Source: Promethearchaeota archaeon (GTDB lineage Archaea; Asgardarchaeota; Lokiarchaeia; Sigyniarchaeales; SOKP01). From it: a stretch of DNA of 8,562 bases. The stretch is from the NCBI GenBank assembly GCA_030612905.1, contig JAUWNA010000067.1, positions 1-8,562 on the forward strand. Reading direction: 5' to 3'. Each line of letters begins with the position of its first letter. Positions within the stretch are counted from its first letter, which is position 1. A program made the position numbers and the translations under genes. Of this stretch, positions 1 through 5,163 are shown in pieces. Below the pieces are notes generated by a model. That model was not told where the DNA came from. It was given only the letters and a program-made list of their open reading frames with translations, and ran no database searches.

Positions 1-102
1 ATGAGCCAAATTATTGGTTATGAACACTTATTTAAACACTTTATTAGTTCAGAAACGAAAGAAATTAAGCTTACTCCCGCAAAACCTCCATACCAAACGT
101 AA
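1..102 (+). CDS. Short open reading frame at the left edge, probably the 3' end of a truncated gene
   Basis: The first 102 bases are open in frame 1 and end at TAA, giving 33 residues that finish in KPPYQT. The other two plus-strand frames have stops within the first 25 bases. The window begins exactly on an ATG, so this could be a complete tiny ORF. A C-terminal tail of a longer gene running in from the left is more likely, because nothing upstream can be seen. I recognise no family. The tail is lysine- and proline-rich at its end and shows no membrane segment or motif. Confidence 0.4.
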   Translation: MSQIIGYEHLFKHFISSETKEIKLTPAKPPYQT

Positions 103-229
103 ATAATTTTAATCAAATTTATTAATAAAAATAGTAGTTAATAAAAAGGACAAAGTGAAATAAAAATAAGTTTAAATTTTAACGTGAATGTTAATCAAAT
201 ACGATTTAAAATCATAGGGGTAAAAAAAC
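103..229 (+). promoter_or_regulatory. AT-rich leader and likely promoter region of the small GTPase gene
   Basis: This 127-nt gap is almost entirely A and T. A TTTAAATTTT stretch near 171-180 could serve as a TATA box about 50 nt before the start codon, but in sequence this AT-rich it is not distinctive. The clearest element is the purine-rich TAGGGG at 215-220, nine nt before the ATG at 230, which suits a ribosome binding site and supports that start. I see no hairpin of note. Confidence 0.35.
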
Positions 230-787
230 ATGTCTTATAGGGGGAAAGTTATTTTATGTGGAGATCCTTCGGTCGGAAAATCGAGCCTACTAGCTCGATA
301 TGTAGACGGTAAATTTAGCGAAGAATCAGTTCCAACTCTTGGTGCAAATTTTTTAATTAAAGAGATTGATTTAAGCAAAGTAATTGGTAAATTGAAATTA
401 GAAAACTCTGAATTGAAGAAGGATATTAAAGAAAAAGGCTTTAAACTCTATTTCTGGGATATTGGCGGTCAAGCTGATAAACTCTTTAGCAACGAATACT
501 ATTTCGTTCAAGCGGTCGGGGCTATGATTGTTTTCAATTTAAATGACTTATCATCCTTCAAGGGTATAACCTTCTGGCTCTCTAAATTGAAAGAATTAAG
601 CGGTGCTATTCCATACATAATAGTTGGAAATAAATTAGACCTTGAAAGGAAAATTGACCAGTCCCTTATCGATGAAAAAGTGAATAAGCTTGGAGTAGAA
701 TATTTCGAGACTTCCGCTAAACTTAATGAAAATGTGAATGTGGCATTCGAAAGTTTATCCATTCAAATATTAAATAATTTAAAATAG
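230..787 (+). CDS. Ras/Rab-superfamily small GTPase with an insertion after switch I
   Basis: This is a 185-aa GTP-binding switch protein of the Ras/Rab/Arf superfamily, expanded in Asgard archaea. All G motifs are visible: the P-loop GDPSVGKSS (11-19), switch I Thr36 in VPTLG, the G3 motif WDIGGQ (76-81) with catalytic Gln81, NKLD (134-137) and ETSAK (160-164). The P-loop, NKLD and TSAK are Rab/Ras-like, while WDIGGQ resembles Arf or G-alpha proteins more than the Rab WDTAGQ. Between switch I and G3 there is an extra, charged, probably helical stretch at about residues 49-70, absent from canonical Rabs. There is no C-terminal cysteine, so membrane attachment by prenylation is not expected; the protein ends LNNLK. 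TAGGGG nine nt upstream supports the ATG. The partner and effector cannot be read from the sequence. The neighbour cofC is 58 nt downstream and has its own TATA-like element. Confidence 0.93.
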   Translation: MSYRGKVILCGDPSVGKSSLLARYVDGKFSEESVPTLGANFLIKEIDLSKVIGKLKLENSELKKDIKEKGFKLYFWDIGGQADKLFSNEYYFVQAVGAMIVFNLNDLSSFKGITFWLSKLKELSGAIPYIIVGNKLDLERKIDQSLIDEKVNKLGVEYFETSAKLNENVNVAFESLSIQILNNLK

Positions 788-810
788 TAACTTAAAAATC
801 TTAATTTTGA

Positions 811-824
811 TATATTTTATATTT
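811..824 (+). promoter_or_regulatory. Putative TATA box for a leaderless cofC-like transcript
   Basis: TATATTTTATATTT lies about 22-35 nt before the ATG at 846, where an archaeal TATA box (centre near -26) would put the transcription start at or next to the start codon. No Shine-Dalgarno-like sequence precedes this ATG, which fits a leaderless mRNA. The surrounding sequence is so AT-rich that the match alone is weak. Confidence 0.35.
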
Positions 825-845
825 TAATTATGCCTAAATTTCATA

Positions 846-1577
846 ATGAATAATATTCTTTTAATCCCTATCGCCCCTTTATCAAGAACGAAATCTCGTC
901 TTAGAGATTGTTTTTCAAAAGAATTACTCAAAGAATTGACCATTGCTATGTTTAAAGATTTAGCAAATAAAGTAGTTAACGTTGATTGTTTTGACCAAAA
1001 AGTAGTTTATTGTAATAGTAGTGAAATATTAGACTTAGCAGGAGAATACGGATTAATTGGGATAAAGGAGCACTTCACAGTACCAAGAAAATCGTTTGAC
1101 GAAGTTATTAATGATTTAAATAACATAGCCATTGAAGAATTTAACGCTACAGAAACGATTTTTACGTTTTTAGATGTAATTTTAATATCAGAAAGAAATT
1201 TTATTGAAGTAAGTAATTTAATGAAAAAAAACCAACTGGTTGTATGTCCTGCTATTCATTCGGCCGGGATTTCTATTTTTGGAAGAAAACCTCCCGATAT
1301 TTTGCCTACACATTTTTCAGATCCGAACATTCCTTCTTTTGTCGCGTTACTAAAAGACGCTCAAGAAAGAAACTTGAAGATTACGATATACGACTCATTC
1401 AAATCAAGTTTTGATATCGATATTAAGCAAGATTTAGTATTAGCCTACGAATACTTTAAAATCTTTAATTTAGTTGAAACGGAGACGTATAAGTTTCTAA
1501 AAAAAAATCTAAAATTAACTTTGCAAAAAAGAAATAAAAGAAATAACCGAGATTTTAAAATTATTAAAACAGATTAA
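846..1577 (+). CDS. cofC: CofC-like 2-phospho-L-lactate guanylyltransferase (coenzyme F420 synthesis)
   Basis: CofC joins 2-phospho-L-lactate, or a related phosphorylated C3 acid, to GTP to make the activated intermediate used by CofD in F420 synthesis. This 243-aa protein begins LIPIAPLSRTKSRL (5-18), like the family's substrate-binding IPV.PL...K.RL start. It has an acidic FLDVILIS segment (108-115) where relatives carry a DLPL motif. The C-terminal half carries ERNLKITIYDSFKSSFDID (174-192), with the DID...DL ending typical of the family. The region 134-150 (CPAIHSAGISIFGRKPP) aligns with the family's glycine-rich GGTN...PP segment, but the glycines are largely replaced, so activity or nucleotide preference may differ. 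No ribosome binding site is visible. The last 17 or so residues are basic and lie inside a duplicated nucleotide segment; a +1 shift in the A-tract at 1525-1530 would give a different, more regular helical tail ending at 1623. The family call is good; the exact substrate is not certain. Confidence 0.8.
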   Translation: MNNILLIPIAPLSRTKSRLRDCFSKELLKELTIAMFKDLANKVVNVDCFDQKVVYCNSSEILDLAGEYGLIGIKEHFTVPRKSFDEVINDLNNIAIEEFNATETIFTFLDVILISERNFIEVSNLMKKNQLVVCPAIHSAGISIFGRKPPDILPTHFSDPNIPSFVALLKDAQERNLKITIYDSFKSSFDIDIKQDLVLAYEYFKIFNLVETETYKFLKKNLKLTLQKRNKRNNRDFKIIKTD

Positions 1578-1604
1578 CAAACCTGTTGTAAGTTATTTAA
1601 AAAA
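1533..1604 (+). repeat. 72-nt direct repeat, copy 1 (3' end of the cofC-like gene)
   Basis: By direct comparison this segment matches 1960-2031 without gaps at 63 of 72 positions. It includes a perfect 34-nt block (1537-1570 against 1964-1997). The copies lie 427 nt apart on the same strand. In the +1 frame relative to the upstream gene, both copies encode a similar amphipathic stretch, IKEITEILKLLK, followed by NK and SYLKK or SYLKN. Confidence 0.9.
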
Positions 1605-1631
1605 ACTATTTACGATTCATTAAAAGCTAGT

Positions 1632-1673
1632 TGGGATGTAAACATTCCACAAGATTTATATTAATCTTACATC
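1632..1673 (+). other. Two adjacent hairpins with a mutually exclusive long-range pairing
   Basis: TGGGATG (1632-1638) pairs with CATTCCA (1643-1649), including one G-T pair, around a TAAA loop. AAGATT (1651-1656) pairs with AATCTT (1663-1668) around a six-base loop. Alternatively GATGTAA (1635-1641) pairs perfectly with TTACATC (1667-1673), which would break both hairpins. The segment lies 3' of cofC and upstream of the likely orf57 promoter, so it would sit in the cofC 3' untranslated region. It may be a terminator, a processing signal or chance; no known RNA family is recognised. Confidence 0.35.
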
Positions 1674-1702
1674 TATTTAAATGAAATATGGATTTCTGTA
1701 GA

Positions 1703-1710
1703 TATATAAA
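1703..1710 (+). promoter_or_regulatory. Putative TATA box upstream of the 57-aa ORF
   Basis: TATATAAA is a close match to an archaeal TATA box and lies 70 nt before the ATG at 1780. Initiation about 25 nt downstream would leave a leader of roughly 45 nt. That leader contains AGGG at 1768-1771, eight nt before the ATG, as a possible ribosome binding site. The match is good, but the background is AT-rich. Confidence 0.4.
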
Positions 1711-1779
1711 ACTATAAAACAGTGTGTATATACATATTAACATTGCAAAATATGAATGAATAAATATAGGGATGACTAA

Positions 1780-1953
1780 ATGAATTATAAACAAGACGAC
1801 TCAAAAAGGTCTAAATTTAAAAGAATTTTTAAAAAAAATAAAGCGAAAGTTGATGGTATTCGTGAGGGTCAAGAATTAGATGCACTTTTAGGACACCAAA
1901 TTGAAAGAGGCTTACACGATACAAAAAAAAGAAAAAAGAAAAGAAAATATTAA
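1780..1953 (+). CDS. Small basic protein, possibly truncated by a frameshift
   Basis: ATG to TAA encodes 57 residues rich in lysine and arginine, with a central segment GIREGQELDALLGHQIERGL and a terminal run KKRKKKRKY. AGGG lies eight nt before the ATG, and a good TATA-like box lies further upstream. I recognise no family. The frame ends inside an A-rich tract (1922-1947). Moving +1 there continues as KENINSAIKEITEILKLLK and on to a stop at 2033-2035, which shares TTAA with the stop of the convergent coiled-coil gene. That longer product would have about 84 residues and a tail resembling the shifted-frame tail of the cofC-like gene. So the annotated end may be an artefact of a homopolymer error, a real decay, or a programmed shift. 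No membrane segment or cysteine is present. Confidence 0.55.
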   Translation: MNYKQDDSKRSKFKRIFKKNKAKVDGIREGQELDALLGHQIERGLHDTKKRKKKRKY

Positions 1954-1959
1954 CTCTGC

Positions 1960-2031
1960 AATTAAAGAAATAACCGAGATTTTAAAATTATTAAAACCGA
2001 CTAACAAAACTATTACTAGTTATCTAAAAAA
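1960..2031 (+). repeat. 72-nt direct repeat, copy 2 (after the 57-aa ORF)
   Basis: This is the partner of 1533-1604, with 63 of 72 identical positions and no gaps. It lies directly after the stop of the 57-aa ORF and is open in that ORF's +1 frame up to TAA at 2033-2035. Eight of the nine differences lie outside the perfect 34-nt block on its 3' side, so divergence is concentrated at one end. Confidence 0.9.
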
Positions 2032-3264
2032 TTAAAATGAGAAAGTAATATTTAACTTAACTTCTTCGTTTAAAACCATTTTAACTGATTTTTGAAATTC
2101 TTCTCTGTCGTTCTTTAAAGAAGATAAATATCTTATGTAATCTTTGTTTTTTCTATCGAGATCGTTTTCCAAGCGTTCTATTTTTATTGTATTTGTAGCA
2201 ATTTTATTCTTGATATCTTCTCTTTTAATCGCTAAACCTGCTTTTTCAATTTGTTTCTTTAATTCGTTAATTTTGTTATTTAGCTCTTTGATTTTATCGA
2301 TATCGCTTTGAATTGTTTTTTCGTCAAAGATTGCATTAATTTGGTTAATAGTTTTATCTTTTACTTCAGTTTTAAGATTTAACTTATTTTCTTCTAAAAT
2401 ATGACGTAATTGGACAAGCAAACTTGAAAATTTTGGTAGGTCCCTGCTTTCATTAACTAACGTATTTATTGGGTTTTTTAAAAAATCTCTTAGAAAAAAA
2501 GTGTTAATGTTAGGGATATGAATTGTTTCTTTTTCTAATTCAAATTTTAATTTTTTTAAAGCTTTTTTAAAACCAAATTTGTTATTTATATTCATCCTCA
2601 ACTTGGATAAGTTATCTTCTTGTTTGTCTTGTTCTTTAAATAGTTCATTTTTTTCTACAATTGATAGCTCTTGGATTAAGTCTTCTTGATCTTTCTGTCT
2701 CGCTTCTAATTCCCTTTCAAAACCTTCTAAATCAGACTTGGCATGTTCGATGTTATATCTTAAAGAAAACAATTTTGGTAATTTTTTAAGTAAATATTCT
2801 GCATCCTTTAGATTAGTGTATTTTTTCCTCAGAAACTCATCCATACTTTTTTGTTTAATACCTAATTTCCGGGTAATATAACTTAATTCTTTTATTTCTG
2901 GTTGTACTTGTTTCTGGAATTTTGGTAAAGATTTTTTTGCTATGTCATTGATGCTTGTAAATAGTTTCTTGATTGAGTTTAATAAACTATTCATGTTGTC
3001 GTAAGTTATTTCTTCTTCGGGTATTTGAACTTCATCAATTTCTTTTTTAATTCTGTCAGAAAAGAAATTTAACGATTTAAGCGCTTTCTCATCTACATTT
3101 CCTTTTCCTGCGTCAATAAAATGATCTGTACAAACCTTTATTTCAATTAAATTATCTCGAACTTCAGAAATCTGTTTTTTAACAGCCTTTTTAACTTTAT
3201 AAAATTGAGAATCAAGCTTTTCCTTATAAAAAACTTCGAATTCTTCTAATGAAATTTCGATCAT
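2032..3264 (-). CDS. Coiled-coil protein of unknown function, downstream of serS
   Basis: This is a 410-aa, highly charged, predominantly helical protein. I do not recognise its family. Long heptad-like stretches rich in Lys, Glu, Leu and Ile lie at about residues 165-225 and 310-395, separated by a less regular region with IHIPNINTFFLRDFLKNPINT. A proline- and acid-rich break (IPEEEITYD) lies near residues 81-89. There is no signal peptide, membrane span, Walker motif or metal-binding cysteine pattern, so it is probably a cytosolic structural or scaffold protein. It is not a full SMC or Rad50-type ATPase, because it lacks nucleotide-binding motifs. The start is 24 nt after the serS stop, which suggests one transcript with serS. 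No clear ribosome binding site precedes the ATG. Its stop codon overlaps the shifted-frame stop of the opposing small ORF. Confidence 0.85.
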   Translation of the reverse strand: MIEISLEEFEVFYKEKLDSQFYKVKKAVKKQISEVRDNLIEIKVCTDHFIDAGKGNVDEKALKSLNFFSDRIKKEIDEVQIPEEEITYDNMNSLLNSIKKLFTSINDIAKKSLPKFQKQVQPEIKELSYITRKLGIKQKSMDEFLRKKYTNLKDAEYLLKKLPKLFSLRYNIEHAKSDLEGFERELEARQKDQEDLIQELSIVEKNELFKEQDKQEDNLSKLRMNINNKFGFKKALKKLKFELEKETIHIPNINTFFLRDFLKNPINTLVNESRDLPKFSSLLVQLRHILEENKLNLKTEVKDKTINQINAIFDEKTIQSDIDKIKELNNKINELKKQIEKAGLAIKREDIKNKIATNTIKIERLENDLDRKNKDYIRYLSSLKNDREEFQKSVKMVLNEEVKLNITFSF

Positions 3265-3288
3265 ATTAATTTTTAGACAAATTTTATT

Positions 3289-4572
3289 TTATGAGTTTAA
3301 TAATTTTTTACCATTCATATATTTTTGAAGAACTTTCGGGATCGAAACTGAGTGATCCTTGTTTTGATAATTCTCTAAAATACAACAAATTGTACGTTCA
3401 GTAGCGACCGCAGTAGAATTTAGAGTGTGCGCGATTTCTTTCTTTTGAGTAGAACCCACTTTTCCGACTCTTATTTTTAATTTTCTTGCTTGGTAATCTA
3501 AACAATTACTGCACGAGACTAATTCTCGATATTTTTCCGAAGCAGGAAACCAAGCTTCGAGATCGTACTTTTTAGCGGCATTATCGTTTAATTCGCCAGA
3601 GGCGATATTAACAATTCGATAAGGGATATTTAATTCTTTATAAATCTCCTCTGCGTTCACTATTAATTCTTCAAAGATATTCCACGAATTGTCAGGTTTA
3701 CAAAAAACATATTGTTCCACCTTTTCAAATTGATGTACTCGAAATATTCCTAGAGTGTCTTTTCCATGTGAACCTGCTTCTCTTCTAAAACAAGTCGATA
3801 CTCCCGCATATTTTAGTGGAAACGAATTAGGATCAATGATCTCATTGTAATGATAAGCAGCTAAAGTCTGTTCTGATGTGGCAATCATAAAGAGATCTTC
3901 GTCTTGTATTTTATATAATTGTTCCTCAAAATCGGCCAATTCTGCAGCAGCTTTCATAATCTCGTGCTTTATAAAGAAGGGTGTCCATAAAGGAGTATAA
4001 CCTTTGCTTATCAACTTATCTAAAGCAAATCTAATGAGGGCTAAATTAAGTAGCACCAAGTCCCCTTTTAAGTAATAAAACCTTGACCCCACCACTTCAG
4101 CTGCCTTCTTCGTATCTGCTCCATTAATTTCGTCAATTAGATCTACATGTGATAAAGGTTTAAAATCAAATTTTGGCAAAGCTCCAATGGTTCTTACTAT
4201 TTCGTTGCTCTCTTCCGTTTCACCAATAGGAACCGATTCGTGCAGATCATTTCCCACATTATATCGGTATTTTTCTCTTTTATTGATATATTCGATTCTC
4301 TTCTTTTCCAACTCGTCAATTTTTTCCTTAATTTGCTTTGATTCCTTTATCGCTTTATCGGCTTGTGTGTTATCGCCCGATTTCTTGTAAGTGCTAATCC
4401 TACTAGATATTTCGTTTCTTTGTTTTCTTAAGTTTTGAATTTCTTGTAGGACGCTTTTCCACTTTTGATCATATTCAAGCACTCTTTCTGCATTAACAGG
4501 ATTATTAAACCTCTTCTTTTCTGATTCAACGATTTTTTTAAAATTTCTTCTAAAATCTTCAATATCTCGCAA
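3289..4572 (-). CDS. serS: Seryl-tRNA synthetase (class II)
   Basis: SerRS activates serine with ATP and charges tRNA-Ser; in Sec-using organisms it also puts serine on tRNA-Sec, the first step of selenocysteine synthesis. The 427 aa match the usual length. Residues 30-107 form the long antiparallel coiled-coil arm that grips the tRNA extra arm. The catalytic core shows a motif 1 region (GYTPLWTPFF, 191-200), the TSEQ serine-binding loop (232-235), motif 2 with FRREAG (262-267) and FRVHQFEKVE (277-286), and motif 3 with TERTICCILENYQ (391-403). It is the common type, not the rare methanogen zinc-type SerRS, and motif 3 looks more archaeal/eukaryotic than bacterial. The start is a TTG: an in-frame TAA lies two codons upstream, the next Met is near residue 206, and GGG eight nt upstream can act as ribosome binding site. 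The coiled-coil gene follows after 24 nt. Confidence 0.97.
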   Translation of the reverse strand: MRDIEDFRRNFKKIVESEKKRFNNPVNAERVLEYDQKWKSVLQEIQNLRKQRNEISSRISTYKKSGDNTQADKAIKESKQIKEKIDELEKKRIEYINKREKYRYNVGNDLHESVPIGETEESNEIVRTIGALPKFDFKPLSHVDLIDEINGADTKKAAEVVGSRFYYLKGDLVLLNLALIRFALDKLISKGYTPLWTPFFIKHEIMKAAAELADFEEQLYKIQDEDLFMIATSEQTLAAYHYNEIIDPNSFPLKYAGVSTCFRREAGSHGKDTLGIFRVHQFEKVEQYVFCKPDNSWNIFEELIVNAEEIYKELNIPYRIVNIASGELNDNAAKKYDLEAWFPASEKYRELVSCSNCLDYQARKLKIRVGKVGSTQKKEIAHTLNSTAVATERTICCILENYQNKDHSVSIPKVLQKYMNGKKLLNS

Positions 4573-4607
4573 GTTTTAATCCCATTAAAATTTAAAATTT
4601 CTAATTT

Positions 4608-4618
4608 CTATTATAAAG
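4608..4618 (-). promoter_or_regulatory. serS: Putative TATA box for serS
   Basis: Read on the minus strand, CTTTATAATAG lies about 36-46 nt before the serS TTG start. Transcription starting about 25 nt downstream would leave a leader of roughly 10-15 nt containing the GGG ribosome-binding element at 4581-4583. This would give serS its own promoter, separate from the 69-aa ORF that ends 101 nt upstream. Confidence 0.35.
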
Positions 4619-4673
4619 AATCATTAATTTAATTTATGAAAATTATAAGTATTTGTAAGAATAATCCAAAATC

Positions 4674-4883
4674 TCATTCATGCTGAACTCTTTCAGTTAT
4701 TGTTGAGCGTAGAAAGGCAACTCTTATTTTTCTTTTGTCGTATCCAACTTTATCTATAATGCTCATGATTTTTATTCTCTTAGCTTTTCCTTTTAAGCCT
4801 TCTTCCACCATAAATTGCTTGGCAAAATCTTCTTTTTTCCCTTCCTCTTGCTCCACCATATTAGAAAATAATGAATTTATCAT
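4674..4883 (-). CDS. Small charged protein of unknown function (69 aa)
   Basis: I do not recognise this protein. The first half is acidic (VEQEEGKKEDFAKQF) and the second half basic (KGKAKRIKIMSIIDKVGYDKRK, 31-52), ending in FLRSTITERVQHE. It could be a small helical nucleic-acid- or protein-binding factor, but no motif proves that. Alternative starts are Met9 (codon at 4857-4859) and Met25; none has a convincing ribosome binding site, so the N-terminus is uncertain. It ends at a UGA codon, as vhuD does; readthrough would add only 14 hydrophobic residues with no selenoprotein-like context, so UGA is taken as a stop. A near-perfect palindrome lies 16 nt upstream of the start, which could be its operator. 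It is divergent from hdrA and 101 nt ahead of serS on the same strand. Confidence 0.6.
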   Translation of the reverse strand: MINSLFSNMVEQEEGKKEDFAKQFMVEEGLKGKAKRIKIMSIIDKVGYDKRKIRVAFLRSTITERVQHE

Positions 4884-4898
4884 AAAAAAGTTAATGAG

Positions 4899-4919
4899 AT
4901 TTGCATTTTGAATGCAAAT
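4899..4919. promoter_or_regulatory. Perfect inverted repeat, possible operator
   Basis: ATTTGCATT and AATGCAAAT form perfect 9-nt arms around TTG. The element sits in the divergent gap between the 69-aa ORF (start at 4883) and hdrA (start at 5164), 16 nt from the former. The GC core in each arm (TTGCA) and the near-seamless dyad look like a binding site for a dimeric regulator. Because it is so close to the small ORF, it could also be a hairpin in that ORF's leader. Confidence 0.5.
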
Positions 4920-5034
4920 TTACAGATATTTAACTAGAACAAAAATATCTCGTAAAAATATTTCCTTTAATATTGTTAAGGGATTAAAAATATGTTCTCT
5001 TTTGATCAATAGTAATCTAAATGGGATTATAGGT

Positions 5035-5064
5035 TGCTTAAAAAAATGCTTAAAAATATATTAA
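5035..5064 (+). promoter_or_regulatory. hdrA: Direct repeat and TATA-like box upstream of hdrA
   Basis: TGCTTAAAAA occurs twice, at 5035-5044 and 5047-5056, 12 bp apart, and the second copy runs into TATATTAA at 5057-5064. A TATA box here would place the hdrA transcript start near 5085-5090 and give a leader of about 75 nt. The repeats could be alternative promoter elements or part of a regulator site. Confidence 0.35.
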
Positions 5065-5088
5065 TTCAAAAATTCCTAAACCAAAGGG

Positions 5089-5112
5089 ACTTCTATAAAA
5101 ATTTTAAGAAGT
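5089..5112 (+). other. Imperfect inverted repeat in the hdrA leader region
   Basis: ACTTCT (5089-5094) is the inverse complement of AGAAGT (5107-5112), and the 12 bases between them are A/T only, with AAAA opposite TTTT. It lies about 50 nt before the hdrA start codon, at or just after the predicted transcript start. It could be an operator or a 5' hairpin. It lacks the unpaired GA tandem of a SECIS core. Confidence 0.3.
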
Positions 5113-5163
5113 AATTGTAAACAATAACTATTTTCGGTGATGTTTTAACTAAAGGTGAATTAA

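Noticed and set aside
508..762. Minus-strand 84-aa ORF inside the GTPase gene
   Set aside because: It is a shadow of a clearly real gene on the other strand, with no family-like features of its own.
4187..4390. Plus-strand 67-aa hydrophobic ORF inside serS
   Set aside because: It is antisense to the SerRS coiled-coil arm; the Ser/Leu-rich composition is what an antisense reading of Lys/Glu-rich helices produces.
4629..4676. UGA of the 69-aa ORF as a Sec codon with readthrough
   Set aside because: Readthrough would add only 14 hydrophobic residues, with no redox motif, no known selenoprotein family and no SECIS-like structure seen there.
5136..5160. GUGA...GUGA around a short stem just before hdrA, a possible 5' SECIS
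   Set aside because: The possible stem is about four A/U-rich pairs, and the second GGUGA is explained as the ribosome binding site of hdrA.
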